DNA from: Anaerolineales bacterium UBA5797
GTDB taxonomy: Bacteria; Chloroflexota; Anaerolineae; Anaerolineales; Villigracilaceae
Direction: 5' to 3'
Assembly: GCA_002418205.1 (NCBI GenBank)
Contig: DIDP01000056.1
Location: forward strand, 1-64,000
DNA length: 64,000 bases
Shown: one piece after another, positions 1 to 7,629 of the stretch
Position numbering within the stretch: position 1 is the stretch's first letter
How the letters are laid out: each line of letters starts with the position of its first letter
Made by a program: the position numbers and the translations under genes
Notes under the pieces: generated by a model
The model's input: only the letters and a program-made list of their open reading frames with translations
Database searches by the model: none
Told to the model about the DNA's origin: nothing

Positions 1-33
1 GTCGATGTGGGTAAACAATACAGGTGGTGTGAG

Positions 34-58
34 AGGGAGCGGTTAGCCGCCGCTCCCT
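34..58 (-). terminator. Hairpin downstream of the Nudix gene
   Basis: Two 9-base arms (34-42 and 50-58) are perfect reverse complements around a 7-base loop. They lie just past the Nudix stop codon on the minus strand. No clear T-run follows, so this is a probable but not classical terminator. Confidence 0.45.
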
Positions 59-64
59 ACTCGA

Positions 65-667
65 TTAATATCCCAATACGGTCAGGAAATCGACGGTCAT
101 CCGCGCGGTCGCGCCCCAAAGCAATTCACCGTCATAGGGATGATAGGCGATGAGCGCCCGCTTCAGATCCGGACGTTCGAACTGCCACCGGTTCGAGGCA
201 TTTGCCAGCCACCCCAGCGGGATCGTGAAAACGCGCGCCACCTCGTGTTGTCCCACGCGGAAGACGCTGGGCCATTTGACCACTCCCACCACCGGCGTGA
301 CGCGGAAATAGGAAATGGTGATCAAGTTGGCAAGCCTGCCCAAAACCTTAACGTTTTTGGGATCCAGACCGATCTCCTCCTCTGCTTCGCGCAGGGCAGT
401 CTCTTCGGGCGTGGTTTCGCCATCGTCACATGCACCGCCGGGGAAGGAAACCTGTCCCTTGTGGGATACGACCTTGTCCGTGCGGCGCGTGAAAAGCAGA
501 TGCCATTCGTCATCCTGCCAGATCAGCGGGACCAGCACCGCTGCGCATTTGAGGCGCGTCTCATCATTGAGGGTGATCTCTGAGAAGCCGTCCGAGGAGG
601 GGCCGGCAGCCTCGAGCGCCTCATGCAAACGTTGGGAAATAAAGTCTTCGCTGAAGGTCAGTGACAT
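65..667 (-). CDS. Nudix hydrolase, CoA pyrophosphatase (NudL-type)
   Basis: Predicted 200-residue cytoplasmic hydrolase that would cleave CoA or related dinucleotides to phosphopantetheine plus 3',5'-ADP. The sequence has the family hallmark GQVSFPGG followed by the Nudix helix ALREAEEEIGL, preceded by FTRRTDKVVSHKG, which is typical of the UPF0035/NudL subgroup. I chose the ATG at 667 (MSLTFSEDF) because the frame upstream overlaps the neighbouring TPR/zinc-ribbon gene and has no Nudix-like content. The gene is the last of a minus-strand run and is followed by a hairpin. The exact substrate within the Nudix superfamily is inferred from the motif spacing. Confidence 0.88.
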   Translation of the reverse strand: MSLTFSEDFISQRLHEALEAAGPSSDGFSEITLNDETRLKCAAVLVPLIWQDDEWHLLFTRRTDKVVSHKGQVSFPGGACDDGETTPEETALREAEEEIGLDPKNVKVLGRLANLITISYFRVTPVVGVVKWPSVFRVGQHEVARVFTIPLGWLANASNRWQFERPDLKRALIAYHPYDGELLWGATARMTVDFLTVLGY

Positions 668-737
668 GGTCGGTGTTTTGAAAGTGAACAGGTTGTGAAG
701 CCGAAGAAATGTGGAGAGAAGAAAGAGGAAGGACGAT

Positions 738-1283
738 TCAATGCTGATCTTCATCACGGATGGGACTTCCGCAATAGCCACATTCGGCTGTGGCCTTGTC
801 CAGCCATTCGACCTCATCGGGTCGCAGCGGCGCGCCGCAAGCCGGACAGTGAGTTGGAAGAGTCGGCCTTTTTGCGGGTGGAGCATCGAATGCATGTACA
901 TCCGGCAAAACCGAACTGAGCCATGTTTCGATCTCGGTTGCTTCGTTCTTGAGACCGTGTTCGTTCAGCTCGTTGATCGCTCTCATCCCTGCCTGATACA
1001 GGCGCGGAAGTTGCCTCCTCTCCGCGAGGAGTTGCAGGCCGCGCTTGAGCGATGGCATCCCCAGCGCCGTTTGTCTTGCAAGGATGCGTGCGCGTCCGGC
1101 TTGAAGATGGAACAACGGTGCGCGCCGTCCGCCACGGGCATCTGCCACCTGGGCGATCTGCTCGAACATTTCGGCGGCACGCCCGTATTCGCCTTTGTCG
1201 AAGGCGAGGTTTGCCTCCTGCAAAATGGGCGGGATGTTCGGAGCGAATGCCTTTCGGCGGTCACGGCGGAACATGCGGCGCAT
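738..1283 (-). CDS. TPR-like protein with C-terminal zinc ribbon
   Basis: 181 residues, cytoplasmic. Residues about 15-125 are helical and read like two or three TPR-type repeats (EANLAFDKGEYGRAAEMFEQ). After a short Pro-rich linker, the C-terminus carries two CxxC knuckles (CPACG and CGYCG), a zinc ribbon that probably binds one zinc. Its start codon shares a base with the trmI stop (TGATG), and a GAGGAG ribosome site lies inside the end of trmI, so the two genes are translationally coupled. Function is unknown. The coupling suggests a role linked to tRNA or RNA modification, but that is only context. Confidence 0.72.
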   Translation of the reverse strand: MRRMFRRDRRKAFAPNIPPILQEANLAFDKGEYGRAAEMFEQIAQVADARGGRRAPLFHLQAGRARILARQTALGMPSLKRGLQLLAERRQLPRLYQAGMRAINELNEHGLKNEATEIETWLSSVLPDVHAFDAPPAKRPTLPTHCPACGAPLRPDEVEWLDKATAECGYCGSPIRDEDQH

Positions 1284-2137
1284 CAGGCTTGCTCCTCTTC
1301 GATGGCTCCGCCGACCTCATCGGATAGTTCCGCGCCGCGCGGGTCTGCGCTGGGTTCGATGCGGCGCGCAAAGACCAGAAAGCCGGTGTGTGCCACCATC
1401 CGGTCTGTGGGGCGCATGCGCGAAGGCTCAGGCTTGTAATAACGCAGCAAAATTTCACACACTTCGATGAATGCAAACCCGTTTTGGCGCAGTGCATACA
1501 AAGTCTTTTCCACCTGATTGAACGTGGGGATCAGGCAGCATAGGAACCCGCCAGGCTTGAGCGCCAGGCGGACCTGTTTGATGTAATCGTACGGATTCGG
1601 TACGTCGAGGAAGAAGGAGTCTGCGTCGGTTTCGTCGAAGCCCGATTGGATGTCGCGCAGCTTGAAGTCCACGCGTGAATCGAGTCCGAAGCGCGTCAGA
1701 TTTTTGCGTGCCAGGTTCTGCACATCCTGTTTGACCTCGTAGGAGATGACGCGTCCCTCCGGACCGACGGCAAATGCGAGGGCGGTCGTCATGGACCCGG
1801 AACCTGTCCCCGCTTCCATCACCTTTTGCCCCGGTCCCACACCCATTGTGACGAGGATGAAGCCGATGTCCTTAGGGTAAAGGATCTGTGTGGTGCGTGG
1901 AATATCGATCAGCAGGTCAGCAAGCGATGGCTGAAGCAGGAAGAACGGCGCGCCGAGATGACTAAAGACCTGCGTGCCCCAGGGCTTGCCGATCAGGTCA
2001 TCATGCAGCAGAACCCCGCGGTGGGTTTCGAACTTTGCGCCCGCCTGCAAATTGAGGATGAAATGTTTGTGGCGCAAGCCGACGAGTTCTGCGAGGTCTC
2101 CATCGCGCGCGATGGAAGAGGGAGGGGTGAATGACAT
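1283..2137 (-). CDS. trmI: tRNA (adenine-N1)-methyltransferase TrmI
   Basis: 284 residues. Members of this family methylate N1 of A58 in the T-loop of tRNA, usually as a tetramer, using S-adenosylmethionine. The N-terminal beta-barrel part contains the typical GxxFxTHRGVLLHDDLIG segment and QVFSHLGAPFFLLQPS. The Rossmann domain follows, with the SAM loop VMEAGTGSGSMTTAL and the acidic DVPNPYDYI motif. Length is normal. The start is supported by an extended -10 element (TGGTAAGAT) ending 6 bases before the ATG, suggesting a leaderless message. The gene is coupled to the downstream TPR/zinc-ribbon gene. Confidence 0.93.
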   Translation of the reverse strand: MSFTPPSSIARDGDLAELVGLRHKHFILNLQAGAKFETHRGVLLHDDLIGKPWGTQVFSHLGAPFFLLQPSLADLLIDIPRTTQILYPKDIGFILVTMGVGPGQKVMEAGTGSGSMTTALAFAVGPEGRVISYEVKQDVQNLARKNLTRFGLDSRVDFKLRDIQSGFDETDADSFFLDVPNPYDYIKQVRLALKPGGFLCCLIPTFNQVEKTLYALRQNGFAFIEVCEILLRYYKPEPSRMRPTDRMVAHTGFLVFARRIEPSADPRGAELSDEVGGAIEEEQA

Positions 2138-2143
2138 GCGGCT

Positions 2144-2152
2144 ATCTTACCA
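2144..2152 (-). promoter_or_regulatory. Extended -10 of trmI, leaderless type
   Basis: On the minus strand TGG precedes TAAGAT, and the hexamer ends exactly 6 bases before the trmI ATG. Transcription would start at or next to the start codon. No convincing -35 hexamer is seen, which fits an extended -10 promoter. Confidence 0.5.
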
Positions 2153-2166
2153 TGAGAGTTTTCGAG

Positions 2167-3405
2167 TTATGGGCTTGGTTCATTCCCGGCAGGCAGGCTG
2201 TCATTTTGGTGTTCCACCGGGAGTGTTTTTCGCAATCTCTGGTTGGAGGTGATCAGGATCGCGAACAGAACAATCACAAGGACGATCATGCCCGATGTTG
2301 CGATCAATTGCATGGTTTCATGGTCTCCCGGCTGTTCGGAGAACGTCAGAAGCGCTGAGAACGAATATGCAACGGCGCCAGCATTCCAAAGTCCGTGCAG
2401 GAGGATGGCTAGAAGGTACGTGCCGATGAGACGCAGATACCGCCGCTCATGCCACGCCGTAAAGATCGCACCGCCCATCAATGCAGAGGTGGTGATATGC
2501 AGCGTGCCTGTGCCGATGCGGGAGAAAAGCAGACCACTCCATTCGGCTGTTTGACCGCTGACGTTGAACGTCTCGATAAGCGCAAAACCGGCGCCGCTCA
2601 ATGCGCCAAATGCAAATCCTTGCGCGGTTGAATTGAGCTTTCCCGCAAAAAGCCAGACTCCCAGGGGCTTGATGAGTTCCTCGATCACCGGGATGAAAAC
2701 CGAAAATACAGTGAGGAACACGAAGACCACACCCGGTCTGGTCAGGTACGGTGCGAGGATCTGCATTGCTGCCTCGGATTCCGGGTCGATGAACATAAGC
2801 TGGCTGGAGAGCCTCTGGAATTCAACCATCAATTCGGGAGACGCAAGAGCATAAATAACCACAAAGAGAACAATGAACACAACGATCAGGAATTCCAACA
2901 CGAACAAAATGAATGGGGCCAGGGTGAGACTGATGCCGAGTATGCTCCATGTGCGCCAGCGGGAGTCGAGGGGAAGATTCTTGACCCCCATTCCTGTAAC
3001 GACCCAGATGGGAAGTGTCACCGCGGGAATGGTGAGGACCGGCAGGAAAAGCCAGTTGATGTTGTTATTGTCTTGAATCAGACCTCCGAGTAATAAAGCC
3101 AAGCCCGCGCCGATCGCGCCCGCCCCGATCTGCCAGATGGAGGCGGATGTTGGCACGCTGACTTCCACGGCAGGTTTATTCAGATATTTCATGAAAGCAA
3201 CGACCGTTGCGATCAAAAGGATGGATCCCAGAAAGGACATGGCGCCGAAGAGGACCGATGCCTGCGCGGCTGCGCGGTTTCCCTGCAGGAGGGCGATCAA
3301 TGCCGAAAGCCCCAGAATGAATCCTGCAGCGAAAAATATCAACGCACTGATTGCGAAAAGCAGGGAACTCATGAGCGAGGCATAATGAACCCTCGATGAT
3401 TTCAT
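2167..3405 (-). CDS. PrsW-family intramembrane metalloprotease
   Basis: 412 residues with about nine or ten hydrophobic segments, so an integral membrane protein. The PrsW (M82) landmarks are present: EELIK at 242-246, FALIE with E278, a histidine at 303 (TLHITTSALMGG), and LLHGLWN with H337. In Bacillus, PrsW cleaves an anti-sigma factor; here the substrate is unknown and no sigma/anti-sigma pair is nearby. The start overlaps the stop of the upstream lipoprotein gene by four bases (ATGA), so the two are co-translated. The long hydrophobic N-terminal half before the EExxK motif is larger than in minimal PrsW proteins. Confidence 0.82.
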   Translation of the reverse strand: MKSSRVHYASLMSSLLFAISALIFFAAGFILGLSALIALLQGNRAAAQASVLFGAMSFLGSILLIATVVAFMKYLNKPAVEVSVPTSASIWQIGAGAIGAGLALLLGGLIQDNNNINWLFLPVLTIPAVTLPIWVVTGMGVKNLPLDSRWRTWSILGISLTLAPFILFVLEFLIVVFIVLFVVIYALASPELMVEFQRLSSQLMFIDPESEAAMQILAPYLTRPGVVFVFLTVFSVFIPVIEELIKPLGVWLFAGKLNSTAQGFAFGALSGAGFALIETFNVSGQTAEWSGLLFSRIGTGTLHITTSALMGGAIFTAWHERRYLRLIGTYLLAILLHGLWNAGAVAYSFSALLTFSEQPGDHETMQLIATSGMIVLVIVLFAILITSNQRLRKTLPVEHQNDSLPAGNEPSP

Positions 3406-4628
3406 TTTTCCTCGATCTCGATGCCCAGGAGTTTGTCGCCCGGCGGCGTGTCCGTTCCCGGTTGGGCGTCACGCGGAGTGAGCGATTCCAATACCTCCAT
3501 GCCGCTGAGCACCTCGCCGAAGATCGTGTATTTGCCATCGAATTGAGGGGCAGCCGCGTACGTGATGAAGAACTGGCTTCCGCTTGTGTCGGGTCCTGAG
3601 TTGACCATCGCCACCATGCCGGGTTTGTCGAACTTAATCGTTGGGTTGATCTCGGTGATCACGTAATAGCCGGGGTTGCCCTTGCCTGTCCCGCTGGGGT
3701 CGCCGGTCTGCGCGAAGAGTTCGGGGATGACGCGGTGAAATGTAACATCATCATACCAGCCGTTGCGCACGAGAAAGAGAAATGAGTTCACCGTGACCGG
3801 CGCCTTGTCCGCGAAGAGTTGAATGACCACGTCGCCTTTTTCCGTGTGCAGGGTGGCGATGTATTGTTTATTCGCTTGAACCGTCATGGGCGGACAGGCA
3901 AATTGTCGTTTCCCGAGTGCGATCAATCTGACGATGTCGTTCAGGCTGTTGTAATCGCGTGGTCCGCCGTAAATCTGCCCGTTGATGAGCACCAACGGGA
4001 CCCCGGGCAGACCGATCTTTTGACCCTCCTCCCATGCCTGCTGGACCTTGAGGACAATATCCTCGCGCTTGAGATCGGACTCGAACTGACTCACGTTCAT
4101 TTCCAAAGCCGACGCCTGCGCGGTGACCCATTGTTCAAAGTCCTCCACTGACAGTGCGATCCAGTTCTCCTGTTGGGCATACAACAGGTCGTGCATCTCC
4201 CAGAATTTGCCCTGTTCCGCCGCGGCTTCCACGGCTTGCGCGGCGAGGGCGGCTTTATCGTCCACGCTCAGCAACGGGAAGACGCGCGTCACTGCGCGGA
4301 TGTCTTCCGGGTGCTCCGTGCGAATCCGGTTGATGGTCTCCTCGAACAACCCACTGCGGACATCCTGATAATCGCCATAATACAGGACCGTGACGATGGC
4401 ATCCTCAGGTCCGCGGGTGTGATCTGTCTCGCTGACAGGAGGAATGATGGAGGGGGAGTCCGGTCCGGGTGTGGGTTGAACGGGGATGGATGTGCAGGAG
4501 GGCGGCGTAGGAATGATGATGTTCGGGAGGGTTGGCGTTGGTGCGATGGGCTGGGATTCCGGTGCAGTGCAGGCAGCGATCGACAGGAGGACGATGACAG
4601 AAAGGAACGCCGTTATAGATTTATTCAT
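3402..4628 (-). CDS. Lipoprotein: DsbA-like domain (no CxxC) fused to cyclophilin
   Basis: 408 residues. A lipoprotein signal peptide ends at LSIAAC20, followed by a Pro-rich linker to about residue 68. Residues about 70-240 look like a DsbA/DsbG-type thioredoxin fold: VTVLYYGDYQD, a helical insert, then the cis-Pro loop LPGVPLVLINGQIYGG. Where the redox CxxC should sit the sequence reads DVRS (89-92), so the domain cannot be a dithiol oxidase. Residues 256-408 form a cyclophilin-type prolyl isomerase with FHRVIP (catalytic R299) and SGSQFFITY. It probably acts as an envelope folding factor or substrate-binding chaperone. It is co-translated with the PrsW-like gene and lies 4 bases after the metallopeptidase gene. 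Confidence 0.85.
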   Translation of the reverse strand: MNKSITAFLSVIVLLSIAACTAPESQPIAPTPTLPNIIIPTPPSCTSIPVQPTPGPDSPSIIPPVSETDHTRGPEDAIVTVLYYGDYQDVRSGLFEETINRIRTEHPEDIRAVTRVFPLLSVDDKAALAAQAVEAAAEQGKFWEMHDLLYAQQENWIALSVEDFEQWVTAQASALEMNVSQFESDLKREDIVLKVQQAWEEGQKIGLPGVPLVLINGQIYGGPRDYNSLNDIVRLIALGKRQFACPPMTVQANKQYIATLHTEKGDVVIQLFADKAPVTVNSFLFLVRNGWYDDVTFHRVIPELFAQTGDPSGTGKGNPGYYVITEINPTIKFDKPGMVAMVNSGPDTSGSQFFITYAAAPQFDGKYTIFGEVLSGMEVLESLTPRDAQPGTDTPPGDKLLGIEIEEK

Positions 4629-4632
4629 AGGT

Positions 4633-5907
4633 TTATTGTTGAATTGCTTTTTGGAGTTGCTCGAAGGATGTCATCCAGGCGATGGTGTTGACGAAGTCTT
4701 TGAGCGAGGCGCTTTGCTCGCGCAGGGCACGCACCGCGGGTCCAACCGGGTCCTCGCCTGCCGCGCCGCCGGGGACATCGGCATAGGCTCCATAAAATGC
4801 GAAGTAAGCCTGATTGAGCTTGCGAAGCAGGTATCCGTTTTGCCAGAAAAATTCGCGCCGTTGTTCCATGTAGGATTCTGCCTCCTCGATCTTCCCTTCG
4901 GCAAGCAGTTCGTCCGCAGTGACGCGCGTCTCGTGCATCTCTGCGCGGAAGTCGAAGACGGGCGGGTCGTCGAATCTGTATGAGGCAGGGAGGGGCACAT
5001 TGCGCGGGAGCAGGCTCGAGCTTGAGTTTGAGGCGAGCAGTTCGGGATAATACCGGTGAAGGACGTAGAGTCCCACCTCGTTCCCGGCAATCGAGGCGGT
5101 CGTCTCGTTCATGGTACGGAGTTCGGGCGTTGTGCTGTAATTGATCCCGAGCGGACGCAGGTTCAGGTAGTTGTGAGTCCACTCGTGCGCGATGGTGTCG
5201 AGCATCCAGCGCAGGTCGGTGGTTTCCATCACCATGGTGGGATACACGCCCACGCCGCCGATCGGCACGACCAGTGTGGAAACGTCGAGGGCATTCGACA
5301 CCTGGTCTTCAAGCTGGATCTGTTCGTCAATGGTCAACGTCGGCAGGACGGAGATGTTTGCGATCTGGACGATCTGACTGCGCGGTGAAACGATCAGGGC
5401 GAGCGGCGTTGGGGAGTTGTGATAGAGCACCGGCGGCAGGGGCTGGCCGATGGTCGATAAGCCGAGCCGTGCGAGCGCATCGCTGAGTTGACTCTGCAGG
5501 ACGGCTTCAGCAAATGGCGCGAGTTTCGCCTGTCTTTCCGTGAGGTTGCCGCGTTGGGTTCGAAGATATGCGCTGGCGGATTCCTTGTCGGTGATGTCGG
5601 GATCGGCGTAAATTTGTTGGATGCGGTATTCTGTTTGAAGGAGGCGTTCCGTAACACGCAGATATTCAAAGACAATCTGTTTGTTCGTGCCGCGCTCGAA
5701 GATATACGGTGCGTGGATCGTCGCCTGCTCCAGTTTCATCCAGATGGCATCCCAGACCCAGTTGGGGTAATCGAATTCGATCTCGCGGGTATAAACGCGT
5801 ACCCGGTCTGTATCGCCCATGAACCTGGGAGTATCACCCCCTCCCGCGATGACAAGCACTACAAGAATGCTCAGGATGTCGAGAATGCGTCCGATGCGAT
5901 GAAGCAT
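4633..5907 (-). CDS. Membrane-anchored HEWTH zinc metallopeptidase, uncharacterised
   Basis: 424 residues. One hydrophobic segment (about 8-21) anchors the protein or serves as a signal. The zinc-peptidase motif HEWTH is at 241-245; E268 or E277 in NETTASIAGNEVG is a plausible third ligand, giving a gluzincin-like layout. The rest is helical and I do not recognise a named family. It heads a three-gene run with the DsbA-like/cyclophilin lipoprotein and the PrsW-like protease, which points to envelope protein quality control. The start is supported by a TATAAT box 6 bases upstream. The C-terminal 100 residues are helix-rich and may mediate partner contacts. Confidence 0.75.
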   Translation of the reverse strand: MLHRIGRILDILSILVVLVIAGGGDTPRFMGDTDRVRVYTREIEFDYPNWVWDAIWMKLEQATIHAPYIFERGTNKQIVFEYLRVTERLLQTEYRIQQIYADPDITDKESASAYLRTQRGNLTERQAKLAPFAEAVLQSQLSDALARLGLSTIGQPLPPVLYHNSPTPLALIVSPRSQIVQIANISVLPTLTIDEQIQLEDQVSNALDVSTLVVPIGGVGVYPTMVMETTDLRWMLDTIAHEWTHNYLNLRPLGINYSTTPELRTMNETTASIAGNEVGLYVLHRYYPELLASNSSSSLLPRNVPLPASYRFDDPPVFDFRAEMHETRVTADELLAEGKIEEAESYMEQRREFFWQNGYLLRKLNQAYFAFYGAYADVPGGAAGEDPVGPAVRALREQSASLKDFVNTIAWMTSFEQLQKAIQQ

Positions 5908-5913
5908 TGCGGC

Positions 5914-5922
5914 ATTATAACA
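5914..5922 (-). promoter_or_regulatory. Extended -10 of the metallopeptidase operon, leaderless type
   Basis: On the minus strand TGT precedes a perfect TATAAT (5914-5919), which ends 6 bases before the ATG at 5907. A 29-base palindrome lies directly upstream, where a -35 would fall. Confidence 0.6.
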
Positions 5923-5951
5923 GTAGGGACACGGCGTCGCCGTGTCCCTAC
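5923..5951. repeat. Near-perfect 29-base palindrome between two minus-strand genes
   Basis: Two 14-base arms (5923-5936 starting GTAGGGACACGGCG, and 5938-5951) are exact reverse complements around a single central base. It could act as a terminator of the upstream GltD-like gene, or be a small dispersed hairpin element. It lies immediately behind the extended -10 of the next operon. Confidence 0.75.
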
Positions 5952-5982
5952 AAGCACCTGCCCTCAGCAGAATGTTTGGCTA

Positions 5983-7470
5983 TTACTTGTTCTTCAGATA
6001 TTCGTCGATCGCCCAGGCGGCTTTTCGTCCGCCGACCATGGCAGTGACGACAAGATCGGGGCCGGTCACACAATCGCCGCCGGAGAAGACGCCTTCGCGC
6101 GAGGTCGCGCCGGTCTTCTTGTCGGCTTTCACCAAACCCCAGTTATGTGTTTCGAGATCTGGGGTTGTCTTGCCGATGATCGGGTCGGGCCAGTAACCGA
6201 GCGCCAGCACCGCGGTATCACAGGCAACGCTGAAGTTCGAGCCTTCCACCGGCACCGGTTTGCGGCGTCCCTTTGCATCGGGTTCGCCAAGTTTCATTTC
6301 AAGGCATTCCACCGCTGCGAGCTTTCCATCTTCACCGGCAATGAACTTCACAGGCTGGGTCAGGAAGCGATATTTTGCGCCTTCCTCGCGCGCCATGTTG
6401 CGATCCTTTTTGCCGCCGGGCATTTCCTTTTCCGTGCGGCGGTAGAGACAGGTCACTTCCTCGGCGCCGAGTCGCAACGCGGTCCGCAGACAATCGGAGG
6501 CGGTATCGCCGCCGCCAACCACCACAACGCGTTTGCCGACTTCCAATGGTTTCCTCATTTCAGGCGGAAGTTGATTCTGTGATACGTTGCCCCGGATGAG
6601 AAAATCGGTTGCTTCATAGACTCCGGGGAGGTCTGTTCCCGGGGTATCTTCCATTTTCGCGTCGATCTCAGAGCCCACACCGATGAAGACCGCCCCGAAA
6701 CCCTCTTCGAACAGGCCGTCGATGGTCTTGTCTTTTCCGATGTAGGTGTCGGGGACGAACTTGACACCCGCGCGTTCGAACTCCTCCCATTTCTCCTCCC
6801 AGACATCCTTGGCGAGTTTGAAATTGGGGATGCCATAGACAAGCAGTCCACCAGGCGCGGGCTTGGACTCAAAGATCATCACTTCGTGTCCGAGCTGGAC
6901 GAGTTGATCGGCACAACCCAAACCGGCTGGTCCGGCGCCGATAATGGCGACCCGCTTTCCCGTCGGAGTGCCGACTGGAATGACGCGCCCTTCATGGCGA
7001 CGCTGATAATCCACGGTAAAGGCTTCCAGTTCACCGCATAAGACCGGCGTTTGATGTTTATTGAGCACGCAGGACCCCTGGCATAACTGTTCATGCGGGC
7101 AGACACGTCCGCAGATCTCGGGGAGGGAACTGGTCTGATGATACAGGTTAGCAGCGTCGGAGAAGCGTCCCTGTTCGATCAGCCACATGGCAGACGGGAT
7201 GTCGTTGTGTGTGGGGCAGGCCAGCATGCAGGGAGCCGGGTCCGGACAGTGGATACAGCGCGCGGCTTCGACCATGGCGCGTTCAGGGTTGAACTCGATG
7301 ACCACATCATCGAAATCGCATGTCCGTACATCGGGCGGGCGCAAATCGAGATCGTAGAACGGCATGTTGGCGCGGGCTTTGCGGTCAATTGTAAGGTTTT
7401 CGCTTGGTATGAACTGCATCCATTCCTCCGGTCTTGGGTACGGTATTTCAGTTTGATGATACTCAATCAT
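5983..7470 (-). CDS. GltD-like NAD(P)/FAD oxidoreductase with N-terminal Fe-S clusters
   Basis: 495 residues, the size of a glutamate synthase small subunit or related FAD/NAD(P) electron-transfer subunit. The N-terminal part has two cysteine clusters: CIHCPDPAPCMLACP, then CGRVCPHEQLCQGSC. An FAD Rossmann motif follows (IIGAGPAGLGCADQL) and a second nucleotide site (VVVGGGDTASDCLRTA). A terminal FAD motif, FSGGDCVTGP, is present. No GltB-like large subunit is next door, so it may serve as a stand-alone NADPH:acceptor module rather than in glutamate synthesis. It is transcribed divergently from the exporter operon at 7630, with an inverted repeat in the shared upstream region. Confidence 0.85.
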   Translation of the reverse strand: MIEYHQTEIPYPRPEEWMQFIPSENLTIDRKARANMPFYDLDLRPPDVRTCDFDDVVIEFNPERAMVEAARCIHCPDPAPCMLACPTHNDIPSAMWLIEQGRFSDAANLYHQTSSLPEICGRVCPHEQLCQGSCVLNKHQTPVLCGELEAFTVDYQRRHEGRVIPVGTPTGKRVAIIGAGPAGLGCADQLVQLGHEVMIFESKPAPGGLLVYGIPNFKLAKDVWEEKWEEFERAGVKFVPDTYIGKDKTIDGLFEEGFGAVFIGVGSEIDAKMEDTPGTDLPGVYEATDFLIRGNVSQNQLPPEMRKPLEVGKRVVVVGGGDTASDCLRTALRLGAEEVTCLYRRTEKEMPGGKKDRNMAREEGAKYRFLTQPVKFIAGEDGKLAAVECLEMKLGEPDAKGRRKPVPVEGSNFSVACDTAVLALGYWPDPIIGKTTPDLETHNWGLVKADKKTGATSREGVFSGGDCVTGPDLVVTAMVGGRKAAWAIDEYLKNK

Positions 7471-7495
7471 AAAACATGACCACAGGCTTAAATGT

Positions 7496-7529
7496 CACCA
7501 AACTGGACGACAATCGTCACAATTTGGTG
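7496..7529. promoter_or_regulatory. Nested dyad in divergent intergenic region
   Basis: CACCAAA (7496-7502) pairs with TTTGGTG (7523-7529). Inside, GACGA (7506-7510) pairs with TCGTC (7514-7518). The two dyads share one centre and sit between the divergent GltD-like gene and the adaptor gene, so an operator site is likely. No regulator gene is adjacent. Confidence 0.45.
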
Positions 7530-7629
7530 CCTGTTAGATTTTCATAAATGCGGCATCGAAATTCATGGTCAATTCATATTCCTGGTGTAGAATTTCACGC
7601 TGGCGAGGAAAACCTTCGCGGAGGAAACA

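Noticed and set aside
5983..7470. Glutamate synthase small subunit as firm call
   Set aside because: No large subunit is adjacent, and many electron-transfer flavoproteins share the same fold, so the name was kept general.
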